This document shows positions 36,501 to 47,310 of a stretch of 64,000 nucleotides of DNA, piece by piece (the first letter of the stretch is position 1; each line of letters starts with the position of its first letter). This DNA is from Acanthaster planci (taxonomy: Eukaryota; Echinodermata; Asteroidea; Valvatida; Acanthasteridae): positions 1,337,920 through 1,401,919 of the forward strand of contig NW_019091417.1 in the NCBI RefSeq assembly GCF_001949145.1. The letters are read 5' to 3'. The translations under genes were made by a program, and so were the position numbers. A model generated the notes under the pieces. The model made no database searches, was not told the DNA's origin, and saw only the letters and a program-made list of their open reading frames with translations.

Positions 36501-37268
36501 GGCATCCTGAGCGCTGGCTACAGCAAGACTATCAATTACGATGTTGCAATCAAGACTGGCACCTCAATGGCTTGTCCTCATGTGACAGGTACGATGGGCT
36601 TTGAATTAAAATCGGGTTCTCCCGTCAGATTTGTTTGAAATTACAGCAGGCTGTAAATGTTGGGGTATTTTTGCATCAAAGAGATGTTGAATATCCTTGT
36701 TCTCTGACTCTAACCTATTCTTCCAAGATTTAAAAGGGTGCTGAATTGTTAATACCGGTACTTTTTGCAGTCCAACAATATTGTGCTTTGTCACAACCAG
36801 TCCGTGTATTATCGACCTTTACCGTTTACATTTACAGGTGCGGCAGCTCTTTACTTCGGTAAGCAAGGTAGCAGTGCCACGCCCTCATCGGTGAAGAACG
36901 CCATACTAAACGATGCTACCAAAGACGTCATCACCGATACCAAAGGCACTCCTAACCGACTTCTTTATGTCAATGTAAGTGTCCCCCGTAAACTCACACT
37001 GTCTGGAAGGACTGTTCGTTCATTAATGTTAGAATGGCAATTTTTAACTTAGCTGCGGTTGCATATGAAGGAAAAGATACGTTTTCCTCTGTTGGGAACC
37101 GTTCTCTGCTATTTCTTCCGACTAAACTTCTCTTCTTTGCATGTCTGACCTTCATGGTTTCCCCTCAACGGTCAGCGTACTGTAGCTTGTGAACTGTACA
37201 TCTCAACCTAAAACCAGTTTAACAAATGTATATTGCTAATGTTCCCCCTTGTTTGTTTATAGTTCTAA
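33538..37268 (+). CDS. Secreted proteinase K-like serine protease, copy D
   Basis: Eight coding exons: 33538-33648, 33952-34092, 34372-34513, 35525-35752, 35910-36100, 36411-36588, 36838-36974, 37263-37268, encoding 377 aa. It has a signal peptide ([15 protein letters not shown], identical to A), an I9-like propeptide, and an S8 domain with Asp143 (VDTGVQ), His169 (GHGTHCAG), Asn256 (AAGN) and Ser323. The serine motif reads [11 protein letters not shown], with Thr in place of the usual Ser three residues before the nucleophile. Intron 3 is about 1 kb against 0.3-0.5 kb in the others and contains a TTTATTTATTTATT-rich insertion (about 34930-35280). Similarity to A through signal peptide, exon 2 and exon 5 ([16 protein letters not shown]) suggests A and D share a closer ancestor than either does with B or C. 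Confidence 0.92.
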
Positions 37269-39473
37269 ACGATGAGCTTAGCCGTTCTCTACGTGCCAGA
37301 GAAAGACGAACCGACCAACTATCATTTCCGACTGTGTTAAACTCTACCAGTAGTCTACTCTTACACAAAACGTGAATTTTCCTTTTAAAATTCAATTCTG
37401 AAAATTACATTAATGGTTTCAAATTTCTTTTGCACTTTATGCATTTTATTCAAAGCATTCGAACCGTTTCAAATACAATTGTGCGGACATATTTTGTGCC
37501 TGAGAAATTTTAGCACAAGAAAGGGCAACACTGTATTTCATTAAAGTCTACTCAAGGATCTTATTACAATTTATTTTTTCCTAAATCCCTCTTCTTTCAG
37601 AGAAGTTTAAATTTGAATTTTCAAGTTTTAAAGAAAGTGAAAGAAGTCCTCGGTGATTTTTTATGGTATTTGCCTATAATTACCAAATAAAACATTGACA
37701 ATGTCACTGTCATTTTTTAATTTGAATGAATAAATGAATTTCTTTTCTCTTGCAGAAACATAAATATCGAAATGACATATACGTGTAATTCTTTTGGTTT
37801 CAAGTCAAGCAAAATGTCTTTCAAAATATGAAGTTCATTGATCCGAAAAGACGATAAGATTTAAGGGAATCACAATATACGTTTGGATACCTGAGCTTGA
37901 TCCCAAGCCGTGTTGGAATTAATAAACTTTCAGTCATGATGGACTTCAGAACCTTATTGGATTGATTAATTTTAATCCTAAACACCGACTAGTTAATCTT
38001 CAAGCTACAGACCATCGGGCGATCGTACACCAAATGTTTGGGTTGACGAAAATTATTTCATTTTAATAAGACAAACCCTCGGCTGTATAACATTAAGTGT
38101 TTGTACTATTGAACCTTCAAACCATCAAACAGATTCAAGCTAGGTGAGACATCATGGACTAATTCGGCAATCATATATTTAAAATCCTTCACTGCAAAGA
38201 CACCTCGCTTATACGCACAGGTGGTACGCGCGCCCTAAAGTCGAGCTTGGTACTACTTTTTTAGCGTGAGTGTTGCACCACTGAATGAAGTGAAGCCTGG
38301 ATACCACACTGCGTGTATCACTGAAAATTCAGTCTACTGAGACGTCTTCAATTTGCCCTACACGATGGAGCTGGATAAGCAAACGGGCTATCACCTACGG
38401 TCAGGTGACATTGCTACAGTGGAGACAAATAAACATGCTATCATTATCTTTGTCGTCATGCAGTCTCTTTCTCACCAGGAGTTTGTGTTTAAAAGTTGAT
38501 ATTCTAGCTGATAGCTAAAGTCAAGAGATAAGCCTATTTTCTAGCGAAATTTCAAACGGGCTGATCTTCTTTTTGTCAACTGTTTTGTAAATTATTGTCA
38601 ACCTGATATCAGTGATAATTTCTTTTGAATTTTGCGATAGCGTAGAAATTGTTGCCAAGTAACAGTGACGTTTGAAACAGAAATTAGTCCAGTTGAGTAT
38701 TTCACTCTTTTTAACTAGGCCTATATTACAGCCAGAGTTACATTTTGTTTCTCTGTTTACTTTCTGACATTTAGCGTGACAAGAAGTATGTGTTTAGTGC
38801 TTTTAATTATGTTCACACGCTGAAGAAAAAGGACTTTTACGTAAAACGTAAACTTAAAATTGAATATCCGGTTTTAAAATGGGACTGTAAACCTTATTTT
38901 GAAATGACTTGGTTGTTTAAATTATGTCTTACCATGCCCATTCAAGCTAAGTTCTTGTGAAATCGTCGAGGCATCGTTTCTAAGAATTTAGCCTTGGTCA
39001 AGGCGTTCAGCATGGCAGTGCACACCTGCAAATCAGCAAATATGCAAATCAGCTGAACCAGGACGTCCTGGCAGGTGCGCGCTGCGCGGGCGCTGCGCAG
39101 GCGCTGAGCTGCGACGAATAACCAACGCCTTGACCAAGGGTACTATGAATGCTGCTCATTTTTTTAAAAGAAAACAATGCTCCGTACTTATTTAAATTTT
39201 TATTAGGTAAACAAGATAAAAGTTTTCTCAAAAGTTCTCAAATTCAAAGAAGTTCAAGAACCAACTTCAGCTTAGATGTTTCGAGCCATGTATTTCACTG
39301 GACGAACAATTACTCGCAATACAAATTCTCTTCTGCGTCACTTTAGTGTCGGTTGCTAAGCAGTTGAAGGTCTACAAACATTCAAGTAGTCGTGGCTTGC
39401 AAGCGGAGCGCACTCGCTCGTGCAGTCTCACCGGGGAAGCTGGTAGGAATGATGCTGGAGGGGCCCACTGTGA
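37269..39473. other. Spacer between protease array and GST region
   Basis: Probable 3' untranslated region of copy D (GAATAAATGAAT near 37728), then spacer homologous to the other units up to about 38980. No gene is seen. Confidence 0.6.
38992..39139. mobile_element. Foldback element with 16-base perfect inverted ends
   Basis: CCTTGGTCAAGGCGTT at 38992-39007 is mirrored at 39124-39139. The 148-base element is GC-rich inside, with an internal palindrome CCAGGACGTCCTGG and the word GCGCTGCGC. It sits within the recurrent intergenic block. Confidence 0.7.
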
Positions 39474-39638
39474 TTACCAGGGTGTGACTGGTCGTGCCTT
39501 GCGCCACTCAGCTATGATCGGATGAGAGGTAACGCGATCGAAAACCGCCTTCAGCTTGGGAAACTTGGCCAAGGAGTCGGGGAAATAAACATCGGCTGTC
39601 TCCACCATGGAGACAAAATGGATGTCAGCGACACTCAA
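39474..39638 (-). pseudogene. Orphan terminal exon of a second sigma-class GST copy
   Basis: This 165-base exon matches exon 5 of the complete GST gene (43909-44073). It encodes LSVADIHFVSMVETADVYFP... ending in PVTPW and stop, with about 6 differences in 54 residues, and it keeps the splice acceptor ACATGCAG. Homology to the intact locus continues upstream to about 40840. Exons 1-4 are not visible before the N gap at 41497-42005, and sequence homologous to the region upstream of the GST gene resumes at about 42170. Either the other exons lie in the gap or they are deleted. The good conservation leaves a functional gene possible, so the pseudogene label is provisional. Confidence 0.6.
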
Positions 39639-40856
39639 CTGCATGTGTCGAAAAAAATCATCACACATTCATCAGCACAAGAATTGGTGAATGCACGAGT
39701 CTTTTACTTATCCTAGTATTGTAAACATCTTTAAACTTTGCCTAAGTATGTTAGGTAGGTCCCGAAACAACGACAGTATTTTTGAAAGAAAAGCTGAATT
39801 CTAACCATGTTCATTTCAAAAAGTCATTATGAAAATGTCCTCTGTTTATTAATGCATACCCCGTGCCCCTTCTTTGCTAAATATGCTGAGTAAGTTTAGT
39901 GTAACTTTGAAATCATGTTTGGAAAGGACATGGCATAAATATTCATTGCACCTCTCGGAGAACCCTGAATTAAATAGGAGCTCGAAGACTGGTGGCTGTA
40001 TTGTTGACAAATAAGTGGCATATCTCTGCGTATTCAAGTGTAAAGGCGTGCTGTAGCGCGTAATTCAACACTTCATTCCAACACATGCCAACGTAAGAGG
40101 AAGGTCTAAGCAGATTGTTTTGTCCGTAGTGTCTCCCTTTTCTAGAGTTCAGTCATGTTCACTGTAAAAGCACATTTCTTATCGCGTAGCCTACACTTCC
40201 GTTGGTGTTCAGCTGCTCACGACCCCTGTTACTGCGGAAGAACACTCCGGTGAGTTGAGTATTTTGTGTGGCAGGACACACTTGCCACGAGTTGTAATAT
40301 TGTCTCTTTTTATGATGTATTGCTAGCATTAAATTACCAATTTTCACTTTGAATGTTGCTCATATAATTGAGTTTAGTTCACTTTATATACCGTTAGAAT
40401 TTGTTGGAACATTTGTTTTTTCTCTACTGTTAAGATTCATTACACAAAGCCAGTCACTTGTCTTGCTCCTCTTGCTCGAAAGCCATTAACTAGTTAAACA
40501 CTTTCTTTATCACAATACCATCCCTCGAGTACGTATGGTCACTCCCCCCCCCGCTTAAATTTGCTTTTTTGTTCAGGGCCGAACACTGAACGCCAGCTCA
40601 GCTTTTGTGATGGAAACAAGATGTCTGATGTAATTCTTTTGTTATTCAGTATCCAATGCGGCTGTAGCCTTTTTCAAGCAGTGAAATACATTGATTTCCT
40701 CTGTACCTGTAAAACGAATCATAATATTCTTGCGTCCGGAATTTTCCCAAGTATTAGAAACAAATAAAGGTGAAGTCAGCGCTGAACTAAAGGCCATCCT
40801 TATGCTCATTAGTTGGCTACATTTCTTTCAAGCCATGTTCAAGAAATTAAATTTGG

Positions 40857-40890
40857 TTCACACTGTGATTTTATTCACACTGTGATTTTA
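40857..40890 (+). repeat. 17-bp direct tandem pair
   Basis: TTCACACTGTGATTTTA occurs twice in succession. Confidence 0.9.
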
Positions 40891-41496
40891 TTCTGTCACA
40901 GCAAGTCATTAGATAACAAACTCGAGTTGATAGTCGAATAGACTAAGTATATCGCGCGTATGGTTGCAGGCCAGTAACTAAACTGCCACAGCCAACAGTG
41001 TGATAACTGAATTTCAAAAAATCAGGCAAAATATTCACGATTTTCTCAGGCGTTCAAGACGCACATAAAATTAAAGCCCATGTTATGATTTTTCATTTTC
41101 TGCTCAAATTGTCATTAATTTTAACTTTTGAAGATATTTTTTCACGGGAAGATCACCCCTAAAATGCAGTCGTGATGCCCCTCGCCATTTTGAAATAATT
41201 ATGCCTACATCGTTTCGAAAAATAGACGGTTTTCAGGAAAACGTCCAAAATCGCTTTTTCCCAAAGATACCCCCAAAATAGTAGTAAAACTATGCGCATC
41301 AGCTTGGAAGCCGCCTGCCTCGATTCAAAGTAGGTAAACAGGATGGGGCTGTTTTGTGAAAGAAATACCCCAAACTACAAACTACCAGTCCCAAATTCGT
41401 GACTTATAGAAATATCTCTTGATCCTTCCCGATTATGGCATGTCTTATTGTAAAAAAGTGGGATCACAAAATATTAATGGACATTTGTTCAGAAAT

Positions 41497-42005
41497 NNNN
41501 NNNNNNNNNNNNNNNNNNNNNNNNNNNNNNNNNNNNNNNNNNNNNNNNNNNNNNNNNNNNNNNNNNNNNNNNNNNNNNNNNNNNNNNNNNNNNNNNNNNN
41601 NNNNNNNNNNNNNNNNNNNNNNNNNNNNNNNNNNNNNNNNNNNNNNNNNNNNNNNNNNNNNNNNNNNNNNNNNNNNNNNNNNNNNNNNNNNNNNNNNNNN
41701 NNNNNNNNNNNNNNNNNNNNNNNNNNNNNNNNNNNNNNNNNNNNNNNNNNNNNNNNNNNNNNNNNNNNNNNNNNNNNNNNNNNNNNNNNNNNNNNNNNNN
41801 NNNNNNNNNNNNNNNNNNNNNNNNNNNNNNNNNNNNNNNNNNNNNNNNNNNNNNNNNNNNNNNNNNNNNNNNNNNNNNNNNNNNNNNNNNNNNNNNNNNN
41901 NNNNNNNNNNNNNNNNNNNNNNNNNNNNNNNNNNNNNNNNNNNNNNNNNNNNNNNNNNNNNNNNNNNNNNNNNNNNNNNNNNNNNNNNNNNNNNNNNNNN
42001 NNNNN
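41497..42005. other. Assembly gap (N run)
   Basis: 509 N inside the truncated GST duplicate, probably where the assembly could not resolve two similar copies. Confidence 0.99.
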
Positions 42006-42761
42006 ACCCAATGATTTGGTGGAATGCGTCCATGCGATTAGACGAATGGAGCATGCCTGCCTCAAATCACATGGAAATCAACGTAGAACAGCACCATCTG
42101 GAGGCTCAAGTAATTAAAACGAATTTGTGTCAGGCTGAAAATTTATACTCCGTTGCCACGATTGGACTTTCTTAGCTCTGCCTCGACACATCGAAAAAAA
42201 GCAGTTGATACATTTGTAATAAGAGGGGTTCTACAAATTATTCACAGACAAAACCATCCAACGTCTTAGAAAGTTGACCATTTTGAAAAAAACGCCAGCC
42301 CTTTTTCAGAAGGCCCGGATGAGAAACTATTTTATTTATTTGGTCAGATCCTTTGATCAAGTAGCAATGTCTGATAACCGGTCAACCAAAGTTGATCGGT
42401 TGTCTTGGGTTATAGAGATTGTGCATGACAGCCACTTTTATTGTAAGAACTCCTGTTCCACAGGGATAAACATGAGGAGACTTTTTTGTTCTATCCCTCT
42501 TTCACAACATGAAGGCAATTGTCAACAGTTACCTTGGAGACGGATCCCCATTCGTCTCGAATGAGTGGTTTAATGTGTTAAACTACAATTGCCAGTGAAT
42601 AGTCACGTGACGAAAGCTGGGCAGAATGTATGGTCAAAAGCATGCAAGACAGGGCCTATAACTTATTTGACTGAACCTTTGCGAGGCCATTAAGTCTTGC
42701 CATTCTACGTAAAATGTAAACTGAACATTGAATAACTGGTTTTAAAATAGACCTGTAAACC

Positions 42762-43346
42762 TAAAGGAACCAGGAAATAGAAATGTTTTTATTTTACTAA
42801 ACAACCCTTGAGCTTGCATCTTTTGGTTTCAATTACCCTTATTTTACATTTTGTTTTCCAATTTTAACCCATATTTAAATGCTCTTTGGTTTTTATGCTA
42901 ATGCTATTTGAGTATTCATGAGCAGAACTATGGTGTCATCTTAGGCACTGAATCTCAACGTTGCACTGATCTGTGCACGGAAAAATTTTATAGATATTTT
43001 TTAATCACTGCTATGAAAGCACTTTCTTTGACAATTTATTGCTGTGTAAGTATAGGTAATAGTCTAGCAAAAATCCTTTTCACAAAAATGTTCCCAGATA
43101 CCAAATTTGGGGTTCACAATTTGAACATGAAAACATACAACCTGAGCCATGTCTTCCTGGATTTACATGAAAGCAAAAGCGCCCTCACTTGTCCAGAAAT
43201 GCTTGGTCAATTTTTAATGTTTGAAAAAGTCCACTGTTCAGTTCACGTAACTCAAAAAAGATGTCAAACAGTCGTTATACAAGCAAGAAGAGTACAGAGA
43301 TACACAAAAAGTGATTCCAGGAAAAATTCATTTCCTGGTTCCTTTA
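42762..43346. mobile_element. TA-flanked inverted-repeat element (Tc1/mariner-like MITE?)
   Basis: TAAAGGAACCAGGAAAT at 42762-42778 is perfectly mirrored at 43330-43346, so the 585-base element is flanked by TA. The matching spacer at about 38890 runs straight from CTGTAAACC into the right flank, an empty site. It contains a 150-codon plus-strand frame (42908-43360) that resembles no transposase I know and overruns the right end, so I do not call it a gene. Confidence 0.65.
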
Positions 43347-43908
43347 AATTTTTCTGTTAAATGACTTGATTCATTTTGCAATGTCTTAAAGGAATTGCCA
43401 CACAGACTTAATCAACACACTCACCAGCTCTAGAATGTTTCGAACGTGTCTTAAAGCTTATCTAAAAAAAACTATATAAATGCCCTTTCAAGTTTCGTTC
43501 TTTTGAACTTGTCACATCGAAACGACGCATCGTTTCCCAGAATGCAGAAGCTAAACTGATCAGTCGGTGATCCAGTGAAACATTTTCAATTTTTAAACAG
43601 AAACAAATGCCCCGAGGTTATTCATGTTCTTTTCTTAGGAACTATAAAAGTTAAAAGCTCAAATTTAAAGCAATTCAAGAACCACCTGACGCTTAGAAAT
43701 TTTAAATCGTGCCATTGACTGGACAAAACAAATACTCGCAACACATATTCTCCTATGCGTCACTACAGTGTCGGTTGCTAAGCAGTTAAATGTATGGAAC
43801 CATTCAAGTGGCCATTGCTTGCCAGCGTAGCTTGCGGATGCAGTCTTGCTTTCGATTCAACCGGGGAATCTGGTAGGAATGATGCTGTAAGAAGGGGGCC
43901 CACTGTGA

Positions 43909-46900
43909 TTACCAGGGTGTGACTGGTCGTGCCTTGCGCCACTCGGCTATGATCGGGTTAGAGGTAACTCGATCGAAAACCGCCTTCAGCTTGGGAAACT
44001 TGGCCAGGGAGTCGGGGAAATAGACGTTGGCTACCTCCACCATGGAGATGAAATGGATGTCAGCGGCAGTCAACTGCATGTGCCGAAAAAATCACAGTTT
44101 CGTCAGCATAAGAATTGTTGAAGCCGTTTACTTATCCAAGTACTGTTTACCCCTTTGAATCTTTGCTTGATTATGTTAGAATTACTCTCGCATGAAATGA
44201 AAGGCACCCTAAACTATGGCAATCCTGAAATTAAAAGAAAATGTTAATTCAACCCGTATACATTTCAAATAGTCATTTTTGAAAAAGTGCTCTGTTTAAT
44301 TTAATGATGTATACCCCTCGCCCACTTCTTTGTTAAATGTGAGGAGTAAGTGTAGTGTAACTTTGAAATCATGTTTTGAAATGGACATGGCATAAATATT
44401 TATTGCATCCCTTCGAGAATCCTCTATTTAGGATTTGGAAGATTGTACTGTTGGCAAATAAATAACATGCCTCTAAGTATCCAAGTGTAAAGGTGCGCTA
44501 TTGCGTGCAATTCAACAATCCATTCTAACACGTGCCGACGTAAGAGGCGGGTCTATAGGCAGATTGTTTTGTCCGTAATGTCCTCCTTTCCCAAGTTCAC
44601 TCATAGTACATCTTCACTGTGAAACCATATTCTTATCGGAGCTTAATGAAAACTCTTGCGTTCGTGTTCAGTTGCTTACGGCCCCTATCACTGCAGAAGA
44701 ACTCTAGGGGGAGTTGAATACATGAATTTTGTTTCCAAGGACTCATTTGCAACGGGATATGATGTTAAAATTGAATCTTTTTATGATGCATTGCTGGTAT
44801 TGAAGTCAGAATAATTTTCACTTTGAAAACTGCTTATAGTTAACTTCAGTCTACTCTTTAGAGTTTGTTCAAACATTTGGGTTTTGTCTCTTCTGTATCT
44901 ACATAAAGCCAGTCATTGCTTTCATTCCTTCCTCTCTCTTTACACAGGCCCCCTAACTGCCCCACAGCCATTTTAGCCTCGTTAAGCCCTTTCTTGATAA
45001 CAAATCCTACCCCTCAAAGTACCTGTCCGAAAACTCTTGTCGATGATTGGCTACATTTGTGACCAGATAACTTTCAAATGTACAATTGGTTTGTGCTAAA
45101 AAAAAACAGCGAAGTTTCCTTCCGATGTTTCGCCAAGTTCACATCAGTTCAGTTTACATGTGTTACTACCTTGTTTCCGACGAAGTAGTCCCCGGCATGC
45201 ATGTGCTCAAGAGCTCGTAGGCGCTCAAGTCGCGAATAAATCAACGGAATCTCAACTTCCTGGAAGTTCTTGGTGTGTTTCGCCTGTGGTGAGGGAAATA
45301 GCACTTCATTTATTCAAATTGATGAATGGACACAGAGTTACGTGTCACGTCATAGGATGTTTGCTCATTTTGACATTCAAAGTTACTGACATCGTCTAGG
45401 TAAATCCAAATTATTCCGAAGGTTTCCACATGAGGCAACGTACTACTGCCTCACGTACTGGATATGCACGAAAACCGATCGCACTCAGGATTATCTGCTA
45501 ACACCACTGACAAAATGGACATGTAAAGCTCTCGTTCACGCCGAGGTTTACCTTTTCTTCGTCAGTGGTAGAGAAGAAGATAAGATCCCATGGCGGTACG
45601 ACATCGTCAGCCGTATCAACGATCATATCGATGCACATACCTTCAAATTCATCCTTGCCATAAAGATCTGCAACGGCAGGAAATTGCAATAAGTTGTCTG
45701 TACAACCAGAAACCACATAGAAATTCTTTAACTTTTTATCACTTCTAGCTCAATGTTATGGTTCATTCGCAACAAAACCGCGTTTGTAAAGCGACCAGTC
45801 ACGATACCACGAATTATAAAAGTCCGCTTAAGCGGTAAGAATTGAAGCAATTTTTTTTTCAAGTGACGCCTGAAATGGTCAGCGCGTAAGGGCCTTTGAG
45901 AAGCATTTTTCTGCTATCACTTGGAGATGAAAGAGTTGCTTCTTACTATATTTCCTGGCCAGGTGCATGATGATCGACTTGCTCTGAAGGATCCTCTTGC
46001 CATCAATCTCTAACATGGGAAGCTGGAAAGTCGGGATGGCTGAAAACAAGTCATAGAATAAAACCAATTCTGTATGTTTGGACAGTTTGTATCAACTATA
46101 ATTGCTTCAGTATTCAGCAAGTTTAGTTTCCTTCCAAAGATGCGTAATTTTACGAGGCGTAGATCACTTTGGTCAAATATTCCGTTGACTTACAATCAAG
46201 CTGTATAGTCTTCCCTTGGGTGTAAACTGTAAGGTCCTCAATCGCTTTGTGTCCCCCAAACATATTCATTGTACGATCGCATGAGCCCTCGGATATATTC
46301 CACGTTCCCCAAATGCGACACTTTGAAGCTGCATTTGATTAATTTTGATTTCCTCGATGTTTAAAACAATTTAACAATTGAACTGTAAAGGTAATCAATG
46401 GAGGAACATATAATTAAAAAGTAAGTGAATTTAAATTATTAGATCAACTTATTTTCATCCATTGTGGAACCACAGTGAACTTAAGTGAGTTTTATTATAC
46501 ATGTATATGTATAGTTGAAGGTCTATTTGGTCTTTTTGGTCTTTTTGTTAACACCTCTCGCGTCCACCGATTAACAAAGACTATTCCCGAAGGGCATTTA
46601 AACAGTGCGCGTATGCGGCACGTAGAGTTTCACAAACTCTGCGTACGTACGTATGCGTAGCGCGAACAATAAAGTTAAACAGGGTATACAAATTCCTCGA
46701 TGTACGTATGGCACTACCGAACGTTCGCTGGTGTGGGTGTACATGTAGGTGGTCAAATAGTTCAGGTATCGAGCTCCTACTAGAGCGAAAGTTACCACAC
46801 TCAGGCCGTCGGTTTGTCCAGTTGGCACAGTTGGCGCATTGCCTAAGGCCTACAAAACATGAAAAAGTTGAGGACCTGCAAGATGTAGTTGTAAATGTAT

Positions 46901-47310
46901 CACACACACAAAAAAAAATTTCACGCGAAGACGACAAAAGTTTCAGCATCTCTCCCTCAATTTCCAATCTCGGGAAATGATCAAACTAGCTTTTTTCATA
47001 GTTTATCCCAGTTTGACATCAGCGCAAAATGAAAAGCTCGAATGCATAAGATATTGACACTGTAGAGTCGGTGCTGATACGTACATGGGGTCGACAACTG
47101 GGCATGAAACATTGGTTCCATAGGGCTTACGGGACACTAATGCCCGTAATCGGCCCAGGCTCTAATGAGTAACTTACTTGGTTTCAGAGCCGGCCATTCA
47201 TTCATTTCAAAGCGTTGATCTTCAAATTTGACCCCAGCAAGCTTAAAGATGTAGCGGATACTCTCTGCCCTACCCCTGCCATTGAAATACACCAGTTTAT
47301 AGTTAGTCAT
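43909..47310 (-). CDS. Sigma-class glutathione S-transferase, 206 aa
   Basis: Five coding exons, from the start at 47310 downward: 47178-47310, 45947-46039, 45552-45667, 45170-45283, 43909-44073. All are in frame. The first exon begins [19 protein letters not shown], with the sigma-class catalytic Tyr in the [12 protein letters not shown] motif. Exon 2 carries the cis-proline loop ([10 protein letters not shown]) and the glutathione-binding QSKSI segment. Exons 3-5 form the helical C-terminal domain ([18 protein letters not shown], then [16 protein letters not shown]). The length is typical for the class. The family is cytosolic and conjugates glutathione to electrophiles or acts as prostaglandin D synthase; which applies here cannot be told. 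An incomplete duplicate lies just downstream. Confidence 0.9.
46607..46667. repeat. Imperfect palindrome in GST intron 1
   Basis: GCGCGTATGCGGCACGTAGA reads toward a small centre near AGTTTCACAAACT and is mirrored by GTACGTATGCGTAGCGC. It is probably a foldback repeat. Confidence 0.5.

Larger units (their letters stand above)
8150..39000 (+). repeat. Tandem segmental duplication carrying four protease genes
   Basis: Units repeat gene plus flanks in direct orientation. Start codons are at 8647, 16016, 24809 and 33538. A marker near the unit start (GAACTTTATCATAACC and variants) occurs at about 15429, 24468 and 32969, giving spacings of about 9.0 and 8.5 kb. Homology covers promoter, exons, introns, 3' regions and long intergenic stretches. 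For example, 12730-13700 matches 19940-21760 apart from an insertion, and 14400-14510 matches 22440-22550. The homology to the left of gene A appears to stop around 8150-8180. Confidence 0.85.
39230..42600 (-). repeat. Truncated duplicate of the GST locus
   Basis: 39230-40840 aligns with 43680-45055, and 42170-42540 aligns with 47785-48145 (shared TTCACAGACAAAACCATCCA and CCCGGATGAGA). From last exon to upstream flank the copy is about 1.2 kb shorter than the intact locus, with a 509-N gap inside. Gap size may be only an estimate. Confidence 0.75.

Noticed and set aside
41419-42175. Open frames spanning the second N gap
   Set aside because: Same reason: they are open only because N is read through.
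42908-43360. 150-codon frame as a possible gene
   Set aside because: It overruns the right end of an inverted-repeat element, has no known motif or splice context, and sits in AT-rich DNA.
46581-46967. Minus-strand 128-codon frame in GST intron 1
   Set aside because: It lies within an intron, overlaps a palindromic repeat and other open frames, and shows no protein features.
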